64,000 nt of DNA. Source: Blasia pusilla (lineage: Eukaryota > Marchantiophyta > Marchantiopsida > Blasiales). Made by a program: the position numbers and the translations under genes. The stretch covers positions 36,084,001-36,148,000 of the forward strand of contig CM114272.1 of NCBI GenBank assembly GCA_050084515.1, given 5' to 3'. The notes under the pieces were generated by a model. The model was given only the letters and a program-made list of their open reading frames with translations. It searched no databases and was not told where the DNA came from. This document shows positions 23,000-36,079 of this stretch, in pieces; within the stretch, counting starts at the first letter, position 1; every line of letters begins with the position of its first letter.

Positions 23000-25900
23000 A
23001 TGGAGCTGTTGCAGGGAGCTCCTGTGGTGGTGGTGTCTTGCGAAATTGCAAGAGGCAAATTGCCGCAGTCAGGGGGGTGGTTGTTGGGCGAGCGTTTAGG
23101 AGCAGCGGCAGTGGAGTGCAGATGTACCTTCCATAGCAGGAGCCATGTGAGCCTTCTGGGTGTCACGAGGAGATGGCAGAGGAGAGAGAGTGTGGAGGTG
23201 AAGTCTGTGAGGGCGAAGGCAAAGGCACAAGAAGTGGAGGAAGAAAAGACGTCAGTAATGACGGAGAAAGAAGGGCGAGGAGGCAGCAGTAGCAGGAGCT
23301 TGCTGACGTTTCTGTGCCCGCTGCTGAAGCTCATTGGGGTATGGGGTAAACTGGGTGCGGGGCTACTCGAGTGTGCACTGTCCGAGCGGACTGTAGAGTC
23401 AAAGTGTTGACGCTCTGTTATCCAGTGCCCGAGATTAGTGTAGTTGTGGCCTCTTCGAAAGTCGTTCCTTTGTTTCTGGAGTTCGCAGTCATGGATGTGA
23501 TGCCAATTTCTTGGGCTTCCAGAACTTGTTCCTTGTCTCTGGATCAGATTGGACTGGTACCTTGCATGGCACGATCGTGGCATGCTTTCACCAATTTCGG
23601 GCTGAGATACCTACTGCTTGGAGTGAATGGGATCGCATTTTTTTTCACTACTTGAATTCATTCCTACTCATGGTCGTCCTCCCTTGGGTTGCAACACAGG
23701 GAGGGGATCCAGCAGCACCGAGGAATGTCTTTCTTGAGGTACTTTCTGCAGCGTCAAAGCTTGCTGCACAGCTTGATCCGTTCTTTCGACCTCGAATCTG
23801 TAGAGTCTGTGGATCTCCTGAATTCTTTAGAAGATGGCTGAATTTCCTTCAGAAGATGGCTGATTGCCTTCAGAAGATGGCTGAATTGCCATGGTTGTTG
23901 GAGCCCCTTGAGATTCTTTTGAACTGTCAGGCTAAGAAAAGCATTCCCATATCCAAAGCCAGAAAACAAGCAGGATATGCAGGTACAAGGTGGGTTGGGA
24001 CTGGGCGTCGAGAATCGGCCACAAGATGACAGAATCGCAATTGTTCAAGCACTGGAGTTTGTTGCAGTTGTCAGGGCATACTCATTCCCACGACCAACAC
24101 CAGGAAACCAGCAGGATAGCAATAGATGCATGTCAATGTGGATTGGCATGTAGAAGCTCGATGTAAATTCATTTGATCCCTGTCTACTTCCATCGAGCTA
24201 GTCGCCTATCCTTCTGCTGAGCAGAACATTCAGGATTTTTTTTCTGGTAGTAGTTATAATCTGCCGTGGGAAGTTCCTACTTACAGTCGGATCTAAATGC
24301 AGACAACGACATCTGGAATAGCAAGCATTGCGCGCTTGCCGTGGGGATCGCAGGTAATTGCTGATGTTGTTGGAGACCGTGTCGAAAATGGACAACCTCC
24401 TCAGCTCTTCCAGCTATATGAGTTTGGTATCGCTCACCAGTAGCCCTCATGGAGAATGAGTATTTGATGATGTAATTTTAACCTCCTAAAGTCACTGCAC
24501 TTATTCTTTTATGACATGAAGATGCAATGCCTTCGATTTGGAGTACTCTTGTTTCAAGTCACTAAACCCTATCTTGGCAAGAGATTGTGGCTGACATGAC
24601 TCACGTGCTGGTGTGCAACCAGAGGCTTGCCCCTTCTGCAGGCGTGTGAGAGAGGCATTAACAGAGCTTGATCTTTCCTCAGAGGTGTTTGTTGCTGTCT
24701 TTCAGGATTTTTTTTGTCGTACGTAAATTCCCTGCATGCCAGATGCTACTTTCAACTATACCCCTGCTTATGGTGGTTGTTAGCATATGTTATTCTGCTT
24801 CTTACACCAGTTTTCTCATGTAGAAAAGTACGTCCTGACATTTTAATGACTTGAGTCTGGAGACTGTCTGTGGTTTTGGTATATCTCAAGTGACGAGATT
24901 TCTGTTTTCATCCCAGGTCTATCCTTGTCCCAAAGGATCCCTACGGTACCGGGAAGTTGTGCGCAACACTGGTGGTCAGGAACAGTTGGGTTTCTATACC
25001 TGTGTGCTTAAGAGAGTGCCTTAGCCTGGATCATTTGTAGTTATGAAAAATTGATACGTCTGTTGATGGTATAAATGTAGTATTATGACTCTGGGTCAAT
25101 GTTACGATTTTGGCTTGAGTCAAGTTTGAGTTCAAGAGGATTTTTGAAAAAGCTTTGGTCTTCCAAGACTTGAGTTTGGTGTTCCAGACTTCCATTCAGG
25201 TTGATGGCAGAACCCTAGAGAACAGATAGAAGATAGAACCTTTTGGAAGTGGTGTAACCATTTGGAATTCTGTAGGTTTTAGTTTTTATCAGGTGGCCTA
25301 GGTTTGCTCTCTACGGTGAACTTTTCTCACATGGTACTGGACTGCAGGTTTCCCTACTTCCTTGATCCCAACACTGGAGTTTCCATGTATGAAAGCTGTG
25401 AGTATTCTTTACATGTCAGTTATCATCAATCACTTGATTACATCATAGGAGATGGTTGGTAGGATGTGTGGGTGGCTGTTTTGAAGGTCTCCTTGTTGAA
25501 AATTGTCTATTGGATTGTGTACTTGCTGAGAGACATAATTGTCATTTGCAGCAGAAATAGTGAACTACCTTTTCAAAACCTATGGTGGCGGCAGGCAACC
25601 TTCTGCAGGACTTCTGGAGAGGTAGAGTTTTGTTCCCTCTTTCAAGATTACTTGATGATGAACTGGATGTATGTCTGTCTCAGTTTGCATAGATCTTGGG
25701 GTCTTGCAGACAAGACCAAATTATATTTCTGAATTGTCTGTGTAAATCTGGGTCTACTTTGGTTCTATCTGTTCTCTAGGGTTCTGCCAGCAACCAGACT
25801 GAGTACGCTTTATATAGCCTCTGCCTGCACCATGGTGTTTTGTGTGCTTCTGTATGTTTTTTAGGCCCTACTGCCAAAGACTAGAGGCATGGGGTTGGCG

Positions 25901-27925
25901 GGGTGCTAGCTGGACTATTCCAATTGAGATTCTTCCATCACTGCTGTTCAAGTCAATGGTCTCAGATATCCACAGGGACTGAATCTGGAAATCAACCTCG
26001 AAAACTTTAAGAAGGTTTTCAATTACTTCTGTTAATGTTATTCGACTGTAAGACCTCCATAAATTCCCATGTGTCACATCTTAGGATGCCCCACTACTAT
26101 TCTCAGCTCAAAGGTTTTAAGTTACACTGGAAGTAGTTGACTACCGTATTTTTTTTTCGGTGTCCATACACAGTTTTCATACCTTGGGTACCCGGCCCAT
26201 CATATCCTATTTGCCAGAAAGGATGTTCATACTGATGCGTTCTTTCAACGGAAGAATGATGCTCGAGTCATGAGTAAATTGAAAATATTTCTACAACATG
26301 CGTCCATGTCTTCTTTCCAAGTTACTGACAGCAGCTTGCTTATCTGAGTCGCATCTGAGTCTAAACATTAGGACTCAAATGAAAGTTGCTTAGGGTATTG
26401 GAGCCACTGAATCGCTCTATGGCCTTAGATAACACTAGACATTTGTTTTCCAAGGACTCGTTTAAGGTGAATGGACCACAATATTTCACATATGACTCTC
26501 CCTGTTTATGACCATTTTGTCATTCAGCTAGCTGTGTGGAAGCTTTGATGGGATGCCTAGGAATGAAGTTTTTCCACTCAGTTTAAATTGTTAATGAAAA
26601 AGAGGTTCTTGCACAATATGGTTCAAGGAAAAAGGTGAAAGCTTGGACACATTAGAGTATACTCCAGGTGACACGACAGCTGCAAGATGTACTTAACTCT
26701 GCTTTCATGTTCATGTGCATATCATGTTATGTAGTGGACAAAATTTCAACCTTCTATAGAGTTCAAGTGAGCAACGAAGAGAAAAACGCAACCAGAGATT
26801 TGGGAACTTAACAACATTATAAGCTTTAACTGTTTACTTGTTGATATTGAATCATGCAGCACTTTGATAACAGGTTGGGTGCCAACACTTTTGAGGGCGG
26901 GTAGGGGCATGGTGTTGTATTCAAAGACCAAACCTGAACCCCCTCCAAGAAAGTTGGAGCTCTTTTCATATGAGAATAACCAGGTGAGTACTACCTCAGA
27001 TAGATGCGCAGCCATGATTAATTTGTTTGCAACAGTTTTGATTGTGATAGTCTTCACCCAACCTTAAAAATTGTGGCGGGTGTTTTATGGTTTCAAACCA
27101 CTTGACACAAAATAGGGTAGAATTCTCTTGTGTCTCACAGGTGGTATTACCAGTCCATGTCCTTTAGCTGCGTTGAAATCCCCTACAGCAAAACCCTCAG
27201 GCAAATCAAGATTAGAAAAGTGTTGAAGGGAAATTTGTCCTGCAAGGTTTTGCCTAAATGAAGTAAATGGAAGAGAATACCAACAGACCCACAAAGGCCG
27301 TGCCTCTGCTATCTGCACAAATTTCCTGAATATCTCTAGTTTTAATTTTTGGTTTCAGGTTCCATGGTGTTCCTGTGACATACCAAGACGTCCTTATTGG
27401 GCTACCAATCCTGGCTGAGTGGCTGCCCATTCAGTTCTGCGCAAGTGTCAATCGATTCACTTTTTTAAGGCTTCTGCTTAGGATCTAGCCTCCTTAAGTG
27501 TGTGCTGCCAGCTGAATGGATTAAAGGTTTAGCTGATCTATGGCTTAACTAGCTGCAGTTCATTCTGAAAATCTTGTTTGGTGCTTTTCTTCACACCAGT
27601 TTGCCAGGTTGGTAAGGGAGGCACTGTGTGAGCTGGAGATCCCATACATCCTGCGAAATGTAGGCAAGGGATCTGCCTTGAAGCCTCAATTACTTGCACT
27701 CGCGGGCTCCACCCAGGTCAGTGTAATCTTCTGGAACCACTATTCAATGTAAGTCGATGGTCACTTCATGTCTGATGTAACCCAAAGAGAGTGATCCGAG
27801 TGGATTGAATTGTGAATGTGCAGGTTCCATATTTGGTGGATCCAAACAGTGGTAAGTCCATGGGCGAATCACAGGATATCATCGCTTACCTGTTTGAGAC
27901 GTACGGTGCCAACAACAGAAATTGA
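23000..27925 (+). CDS. Tandem glutaredoxin/GST-N-domain protein, plastid type (10 exons)
   Basis: Proposed exons: 23000-23338, 23700-23738, 24303-24426, 24623-24684, 24917-24984, 25348-25397, 25552-25621, 26860-26983, 27600-27716, 27824-27925; all introns are GT-AG and phases agree, giving 364 residues. The N-terminus is Ser/Arg-rich and looks like a plastid transit peptide, followed by LLTFLCPLLKL. Domain 1 (about 160-251) has the redox motif ACPFCRRVREALTELDL (Cys 170 and 173), PCPKGSLRYREVV, FPYFLDPNTGVSMYES and EIVNYLFKTYG. A linker GWVPTLLRAGRGM leads to domain 2 (about 284-364: FSYENNQFARLVREALCE, VPYLVDPNSGKSMGES), which lacks both cysteines. It resembles Arabidopsis At5g03880-type proteins, which have two thioredoxin-fold GST-N domains; substrate unknown. 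The first ATG (23000) is the least certain part. Confidence 0.88.
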
Positions 27926-28696
27926 CACAATGGAAGCTAGTCATGCATACCTAACTAGAAGCCGAACTCTTCCAGGCACCATAAAAAAGTGATAGGAAAG
28001 GGACGAGTGTTCCATAACAGCCAGCCAAAGAGGATAGCCATTGTGAATGGCACACATTCAGTAGCAATTTTACCAAAGGTGTTCGATTGGCAAGGTAGAA
28101 TACTATGTGCATGTATGAATTGGTAAGGTAGAATACTATAATTCCACCTGCTATCTGCAATTTATGGGTCTGAATACAACACCAATATCAAGCACTAAAG
28201 GTGGCTACTGAGTTTTGAAATCATTTCCAAGAAATGTAGACCTCAATTTGGTATTGCTTTTATCAATCCATAGGAGGGCAGAATAATGAATGTGCAAAAC
28301 TCGAAGCAGCTACCTACATATTTTACGTGCAAACCACGTTGCAAATCCAATTGTTGCTCAAGGTTATGTTATGCACATTCATGGTTAACCCTGATATTCA
28401 ATACCAGATCTGCAAGTGATCTGCAAATCTACCAGATCGGTCAGAGTTGGAACCTGAGGTCTCAAATATGCTAGTGAAGATTTGGATGTTCACTTGATAC
28501 AACTTTTGGTTTCTACTTCAGAGTCTGGTCCCGCATCCTAGCATTGATATTTTGAGCAAACTTCAAATAAAACCTAGTGGCATATCTATCACCTCTCCTT
28601 GTGAACGGGTTGACAGCAACAATCTAATATTAAAAGCCAGTGGCACTAAATTTAAAAATGCACTTATTATTGTTCATGGTGCATTGTAGATTTTCT
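27926..28696. other. Convergent 3' intergenic region
   Basis: Holds the 3' ends of the two convergent genes. A short direct repeat, GGCAAGGTAGAATACTAT / GGTAAGGTAGAATACTAT, lies near 28089 and 28121. No gene is seen. Confidence 0.6.
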
Positions 28697-31600
28697 CTAT
28701 GGTAAAGTGGCATTGCTCTCTAAATGTATTTTTTCCATACTTTGTCGTCCAACCTCCGTTCCTGCAATGTAACCTCCAGTCCAAGCATTCTACATCACGA
28801 AGAAAATGTATCAAAATATTTCATGAACATCCTTGACTCCATATGTGAAGTTGGGATCAACTCAAAACATGAAAGAGGTCTTCCTTTGTTTTTGGGTCTC
28901 ACACAGTACTTGTGTGGTTGATTCATCTATCTAGAATGAATTTCAACTGCAGGATTTCATTTTCCCACGTCAGAGGGTTGAGAACTCCGTGTGACAGTAA
29001 GCATTTGTTGCATGAAGGGGAGTGTAACTTGCAAGACATAGAAAGCTGGACGGGTATGGCATACACTCCACTCACTAACCTGAAAGTTGAAGCCTCCAGT
29101 AACTCCATCTATGTTAAGTACCTGAAAGTCACACCATACGTCTCTTTAAATTTGGAAAATACCTTATGTTGTCATCCTGGTTTCCCCTACATCCACATCA
29201 CCTCTCATGGCATCTCTCACACTACATTTTGTACGTCCACATCACTTCTCATGCCGTTTCTCATGATACATTTTGTGATTCTTTTCCACTGTAGATTGAC
29301 AGCTGCGTGGATACTTCTTGGAGAATTATCACACCTTGGCGAGTTTCTAGAGTAAGCACATGTTTTCTGATTCAACTGATGTACCCGAGTCCTGATACAT
29401 ATCCTGGAACATTTATGTTTTAGAAAACCAGAATGACAGTCAAAATAATGAGTTGTGATCTTCACATCCGTACACTTACGTCTTACCTCTCCAGCAAGAT
29501 ATAAACCTGGGCAGATTTGACTCTCCATCGTCTTCAGGTTAACCTGTTAAACAGAGATTCTCACATGCATGATTCTGTGCACAGGTCACATTTTTCAAAT
29601 CCCTGTAGATCGACACTAAAAGGCCAGGTGGCAAAACTCCAAAGCTTTTGAAATTTCTCATTTTGCTGACCAGCTTACCTCTGAGAGTGGAACACCACCA
29701 GCCGTTACAAACTCATCTTTGAATTCACCCTAAAACATAAACGATGGCAGTGAGAACAAAGCATTATTAAGGGATGCTGGTCCACCTGTTCTCGAATTCA
29801 CATCTACAATCCACAAACATCCACAAATAAATTGCCAGAGCCAGTTTCCTGATTCGCTGTAATATAAACACTTATTATGCATCATGCCAACATATCAAAA
29901 CTAGATAATCAGGATCAGTTTTCCATGCACAAGTTGAGAAATTTCCAAGGGTTGTTGATGGAGTAGGAATGGATGCATTAAGCTTAAGGGCTATCTGTAA
30001 GGGTCCATTGATCATGGTAAAGCTTCTATACATCTAGCCTTCCTGCTCATATCCTTCCGTGTTATTTCTGTTAGGCTTTGCAGCAATGATCACTTAGGCT
30101 CATGGGGTTTGTTGTACTATTATTTTCCACCCTGTATTAATTTAGCCACGATGATTACTTTCATGCTCCTCTGCTTCTTGTCACTGGTCACTCCAGTCCC
30201 TTCAGGCCCAGTTCCAGCTTTCTGTTTTATTTTCTTTGCTACGAGACTTTCGGTATCTAATCCAGGGGTTGATTTTGTTGGGTTACATGCTGTAACACAT
30301 AGACACACCAAAGAATGAAAACAACATAAAAATATCACACATCGTTCACTGATCATGGATATTGGTCTGCTCGAGGGAGCAGACCAATACATGATCAGTG
30401 AACGATGTTGACATGCGTACAAAAAAACAAGTCATGCGTACTTTTCCGCAAACCAAGAAGGGGCATCGCTTGATCATATTTGCAAGTTGATGCAGAGACT
30501 TGGTTGGCATGCGTGCCCACTTCTCGTCCCGGTCCAATCCCTGTATCAACAAAGTAGTAGCATCCATGAAAAGTTCCCAGACTCCATGAATGAACAACAT
30601 TCAGTGTCCACAGACAGCCGAGGGCCAAGGGACCACTTTTTCATTTGTTGGACACCGATTCAATACATGTCAAACCGAACTAACACTCGTCTCAAGTTCT
30701 GAGCTGCTCACAAAGGTCTGACTGAACCCTTCTCAGCCTGCTGCCAAGGCAATGTTACAAATTCCTGAATTTGGGAACAAGGCACCTTCCTATTCCCACA
30801 GCAAGTGTACTTGATCACAGTTTCCCAATTGGCCTTTTGCAGCAGAGTATATTTACTATCTTCTGTGCTCATGCAGAGGTTCAAGAAAATCAAACCACAC
30901 AGCCACATCATCCCTATCATTAAGTGAGTGATACAACAAGACCCTCGAATCAAGAAGATCCTTTTATCAACCTTCCCTTTCCTCATGAACTTTTGTAATC
31001 AACAAGGTTCAAACTACTGACCACGAGAGGAGGAGCTAGAAGAATGAGTAGACCTGTTTTTCAAGCAAGTACAGCCAAAATCTTCTGACCAAAGGCAACT
31101 TCGCTGGGGAGTAGCTGCCTATATTACTCTTCTGCACACTCAATATGGGCAAAACAAAATCTTTAGACTTCCACTGGCAAACGAAGAAAGAAAGAGAAGC
31201 ACCTCCTGCACTGCAACACTTTCACTTGCACCTCACCAGTCATCTGAGCGACTGAAGTGAATGAGAAATATCAATGCACCAGAATTGACCCAAAATCAAG
31301 GTTGTACCAGCGATTCTTGCTTATGTTGCACCAAAATTTCCTTCAGTTGTTCCACACCTTTACTTGGGGCAAAGTCCACCCATAAAGTACCTGTTCATCA
31401 GGGATTGAACTTTCCAGAGTCACTGCCTTGGACTATAAATGGCAAGATGGACCCCTGGACAAAACAAAATGAATAACTCCTCCTTAATCATTGAAGTAGC
31501 AAATTGAAGGTTCAGTGTGTTGCATGTACATTCATATCTGGATGAGTAAAGAAGCCGAGCTGCCCAGGCAGAGAGACGAAGCACCACTGGTCCACTTAAA

Positions 31601-34600
31601 CCCCAATGAGTGATCAACATTGGTCCATCCTAACAGAAGCGAAACACCAAAAGAGAGGTGATTTTGTGAAGATTCGCTAAATTTCCAACCATAGAAATCG
31701 CTTCACAGGAAAGAGGTCATCACTTTACAAACAGAATTCTAATGATCTTTGCAGCATCTGAATAAAAAAAATGAAGTTTGCTGCCCACCGACAAGATTCG
31801 TCTATGTGAGTCTCAAAAGATTCACATATTCCAAGGTAGAAATTAGAGTGTAATTTCCTGCCCTAACTGCACCAGGATCTGATGTCTTACATACACATCA
31901 GTGAACAAGAAAAGTGGGGGGAAATTCCATGTGTGTGAAATACAGATGACAGTAATGTGCACAATTTGAGGTTGATACCTGGATTAATCTAGGGTCACGC
32001 TGCTTTTGATTTGGTAATTCCAACTCTGCCTTTACCCTTTCAAAACTGACCTGAAAGAATAAGCAAGATAAAAGTGCAGTCATCAAGTAAATGCTTGGCT
32101 CAAAATGTACTTGCAGTGCCCATGGCTTCACCACATGTCCACTCCTACGAGTACCAGGTCAGATGCAGACAATAATCAACAGGATGATAGTCATAAGGTA
32201 TCTCAAAGATGGAAGAGTGGGTTGATATCAGTACGGATCAGTAGCGCTACATCGATGTAGTGGCATTGAGCTGAGGCCATTTGTTGAAAGCCTCTCAATA
32301 ACAATTATATGTCAGCGTCCATGTTCATAGGAAACAAAACAGGCAATGACTTCAAGAAATCCCAGCACCACATGCCTACAAACCCTACAGACTTACCCCA
32401 GCAAGTTCTGTCAGAAGTTTGTCCTTGACTTTGAAGGTAAAGAGGCTTGGCATTGGTTCAACAATTGAGTGTCCAAGCTCTGTTGCAATTTTGTAGCCCT
32501 GCAAATACATGCTATGAGATATGGAAAACGAAAAAGGAAGACCTAGAAAACCAGCCTTTATCTTGAATCTTACTTCCAGAATCCTCTCCAAGTAGCTGGT
32601 CCTCCTAATGACACTACTCATGTCTTCAAGACTTCCTACCACACTTCAGAAAGTAAACACATCATGGTCCTGCACTTCAAGGATTTGCATTCCTCACATG
32701 TCTATGTCATTGTCAAGAAGGATTCACAGGCATCATTCACAGAGAATCTTTCTTTTTGGGTGTCTCAGAACAGATGAGGCCAACGTAAACAACGTCTAAC
32801 CAAGAAAAGGATTTTCACACCTGAGTTGCACTACCAGTTGCAAGAAGGACAGAGTCAGCTGCCACCACATCCTTGCCACACAATTTAGGGCCCCAATGTG
32901 AACAACAAAACTCTGCTGGCTGCGGGAAATCCCCTGGACTTGAACTTTGGTCTGCAAGTTTACTGCAAAACGCTTCAGAAGTAATACCAATCTATTGTGC
33001 AGAATTTAATACATTAATCCTTCCGAAGGTAACCTCCGATGCTGCAATGTGCTGCATCTTAATATACACTTGAGATCAGCATAAGATGTAAGAAACTTGC
33101 TCTCATATTGCCTGGCCAAAATGATCCAGACCATTGGGAAAAACAATTACAAAGCAGTATTATATAGATTTGTAGGAAATAGTTGAGAATCTCTGTAGAT
33201 AATAGACGTTTTTTACCTCCAAGACGATTGGCCTCTTGCAGCAAACACTCTATAATGGTGCCTGAGCTGTTGCTCTCTGGGAACATTCTTCCATCGCTTT
33301 CCGTCTGCTCGACGATGAACCCAAACTTTCAGAAAGGTGAGAAAATCTAGGAAGACAATGTAGACATTACTAATAGTAGTATTGATTTAGTGAGACAACT
33401 GACTGCTCACTGCATTCAGTTTAAAGGTTGAAGCTATAGACAGCTAAGGAGTACAGATAACCAAAGCTAAATGACAAATGGGGCCAGAACCCATGTACTA
33501 GTTGATCATTGATCATTAGTTAATTATTGACAGATTGAGAGTGAACTTGGATACCTTTCAGGTGAGTTATGGTTATACCCGAAATAAGATCATTGTACCA
33601 GATCTAAGCACGCTTTCATCAACAACCAGTGGATGAATGAATGAATAGATTTATTGTCCACAGGGATCCCATATGAGCCATGGGACTTAGCTTTGCAAAA
33701 ATTTACAGTAGTTTGAAAAGAAAGTACCATCAACAGCAAGGACCTTAGAGGTCCTTTGTGCCCGGCAATTTTCTCTAGTCTTCACACACCAATGTAGGAA
33801 CTTAGCAATCTGAACCCAATTCTGCGTAGAGTGAGTAGATGACAGGAAGACACAGGACATGCACACCTACCTTGAGAGTAACCCCTCTTTCCATGAACCA
33901 AGCAGCTGTATCGGCAGGCCCATGACTGTGAAAGTATGATCCACGGAGCTCTTTATGTCCTCTTGGATATTGCCCTGCCAGAGTCTTTACAAGTAACGGC
34001 GAATACCTATTAACACCTAGACACCGTTGCATCATTGAGCCCAAGTAAAAGCAAAGGCATGCATGCATATGAAAGAGATGGGAAAAAGCCCATCGAGGAT
34101 GATATAAAAAAAATTGGCAAGCAAGAACCCCTCTAATAGTTAACCTCTCCATCCGACCGAAACTGTTAGACAAATCAAGCAATCAAATAAGACAAAGACT
34201 AGATGAAGAGTTCTCACAATCAGAAAAATATGAGAAAATTTTTCACTAGGTTTCGACATTCCAAGATTAACTTCATCCTTTATGTGATGCTCTAGCTGGG
34301 AGTTCATGATATGAAGCGAATTTCAAAGGTTTCAGGCACCTAGCTCTGTACCATGGGATCCTGGAAGTGACCAGTTGTAACATTGCAACGACCTCCACCA
34401 GATATTCGCACCTACCAGATATGCAAAACACATGCAAATACAGAGTACAGATTGAACATCATCTTCAATCTAAACTTCTCTTTTCCTTAATACTTGCACA
34501 TTCTTGCTGATTGTCAATCCACACCCCAGTTACAAAGATGTTCTGTGACCTATCTATCCAAAAGAATAATTGACGGGAAAGAAACCTTCACAATTAGCAC

Positions 34601-35555
34601 ATGCCACATGCGAGCAAAAAGGCATGAGACATCATGACAGATGTCTCTACAAGTAGCATCTTCAGAAACAGAATTTGTAAAGAGACAAGCAGCCTTCAGT
34701 CCTTGCAGGTGATAAACTAGAGGAAGCACAAAAAGCGAGGACCTTTGATCAGTAGAACAATGTTTGCAAATTTCAGTTACATGACATTCACCAACCGAAG
34801 CAAAAGTATTCAAAATAACACCTACATTCCCCTGGCTATGGCTAATGCCTGGGAAAAGTCACCATGTATCCAACACCAAGCCCACAGTAGTAGGGCTGAA
34901 CAGTTTCCTACTAAGCACTCACCTTTGAGAGCAGCTTCCCCTTTTCCAATACCAGCACTTCGATCTGTGGACAGACACTTTTCGCCCTCAAGGCCCCGTA
35001 CACTCCAGCTGCACCACCTCCAACCACTACCAGTCTTCGTGGTTCAGCACCTGGGCCAGGGCAAGACGTGTGAATGTTCTCACTTTTCTAGACCCACAGA
35101 CTCCTCCTTCTGGTCTCACACCTCAGTGGAACTGAACTAGCGCTGGAATTCTGACCACCTACAACCACTACAGATCTTCGTTGTTCGGCATCTGTGGCAG
35201 GGCAAGAGCGATGAAAATTTCGACTCTACTAAACCCAAAGTCTCCTCATTTCTAGAATTACAGCTAAGGGGAGATGAACGAGGACTGGAGAAAGCACACG
35301 CTCACACGTTCGTGTCGAAATCGATGTGGGTAATGCAATACACGCGCTGCTACTCGGTGAGGGTCCACCACTCTTACAATCAAGGAATTTTCACGAGCAT
35401 GCAAGGCTAGATGGGATGGGCATGATTCCAGTTCAAGCACCTGCAGCTAGCCCATCAATTTGGACCGAGCACTGGAAGCTCGAGATCCCAGGATGTGAAT
35501 GAAAGCTTGATACACAGTGCACCTTCAACAACACGGAGTTCGACGTTGCCACCAT
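28697..35555 (-). CDS. HI0933/YhiN-type FAD/NAD(P)-binding oxidoreductase (16 exons, one apparent frameshift)
   Basis: Exons on the minus strand: 35555-35441, 35050-34923, 34411-34352, 33984-33871, 33304-33217, 32962-32821, 32498-32397, 32050-31979, 31629-31530, 31390-31308, 31131-31054, 30540-30442, 29729-29679, 29543-29487, 29121-29080, 28789-28697; all introns are GT-AG. The product has a presequence (MVATSNSVLLKV...), a Rossmann loop LVVVGGGAAGVYGAL, RISGGGRCNVTTGH, YPRGHKELRGSYF, TELGHSIVEPMPSLFTF, LITHWGLSGPVVLRLSAW, FKDEFVTAGGVPLSE, LYLAGE, IDGVTGGFNFQ and NAWTGGYIAG, the full HI0933-family signature, close to plant plastid proteins such as At5g39940. Exon 6 is 142 nt where 140 would keep frame: an extra TG in TGTGTGG (plus 32877-32882). 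This is a real lesion or an assembly error. An in-frame upstream ATG (35615) could add 20 residues. Confidence 0.88.
30339..30408. repeat. Near-perfect hairpin in an intron of the oxidoreductase gene
   Basis: Arms 30339-30357 and 30390-30408 (ACATCGTTCACTGATCATG and its complement) continue inward as ATTGGTCTGCTC/GAGCAGACCAAT around a 4-nt loop, about 31 bp of stem with a small bulge. It lies in the intron between exons 12 and 13. It may be an inverted duplication or a miRNA-like foldback. Confidence 0.8.
35013..35249 (-). repeat. Tandem duplication of exon 2 start (pseudo-exon in intron 1)
   Basis: 35013-35108 and 35154-35249 are diverged copies 141 bp apart. Both contain the splice-acceptor region and the start of exon 2: GAACCACGAAGACTGGTAGT in the used copy, GAACAACGAAGATCTGTAGT in the other. 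The upstream copy keeps an AG acceptor but would lead to a short frame (VVVVGGQNSSAS). Confidence 0.75.
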
Positions 35556-36079
35556 TCGCAGACCACTGAAATCAGCAAACCCACTCTTGGGCAAATCCAA
35601 ATTCCCACCCCACATTTGAATTCTCTACGAGCTCTGGGTATGGATTAGGCGAAGGTTCGCTGCTGTTCCAAGCTTTTTCACTGCCACGTCAAATTTCTGT
35701 CATTGCAATTGTGGACATATCCATATGAGAGATATCTTCCAGCCCACAGCCATGAAGCTGGTGAACCTCACCGACGCTAGAAAGTGAAGAAAAACCAGGA
35801 AATTGAAGCTGCGGGTCTCTGCTAAAGTTCGAACATCGTTTTCTATATCTCGGTCTTCTTTTCTTTTCTTAAAGTTTGAAGTCCAACGAAGAAACGAGAT
35901 GGAGAAAGGAGGGACTGTTGGGATTGACGCGTTCGTTAATACGCTTCATGTCATATGATTAAATGGATTCTCGAGCAATGAAGTGCATTTTCAACTTGAA
36001 GTTTACATCATAAATCTTGAACACATGGGGGTAACAAGAATATGTTTTCGTAGAATTGGACCTATTATTCGTCCTTAGA
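35556..36079. other. Upstream region of the oxidoreductase gene
   Basis: Presumed promoter and 5' leader on the minus strand. No confident TATA box or other motif is recognised. Confidence 0.5.

Noticed and set aside
22819-23583. A 254-codon minus-strand open frame opposite exon 1
   Set aside because: It is antisense to the transit-peptide exon, Ser/His/Pro-rich and without motifs; a shadow of GC-rich coding sequence.
23511-24029. A 172-codon open frame on the plus strand upstream of the main exons
   Set aside because: It includes true exon 2 of the GST-N-like gene (GGDPAAPRNVFLE), but its remainder lies in introns by splice-site and homology evidence and contains a tandem repeat.
30339-30408. 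tRNA gene
   Set aside because: It is a single long stem without cloverleaf arms or A/B boxes; no tRNA or rRNA was recognised anywhere in the window.
32941-33030. An upstream exon-6 start reading through an in-frame TAG (VTFGRIN-type text)
   Set aside because: A downstream acceptor at 32963-32964 gives the expected GVNLQTKV continuation in the right phase without a stop, so no intact stop is needed there.
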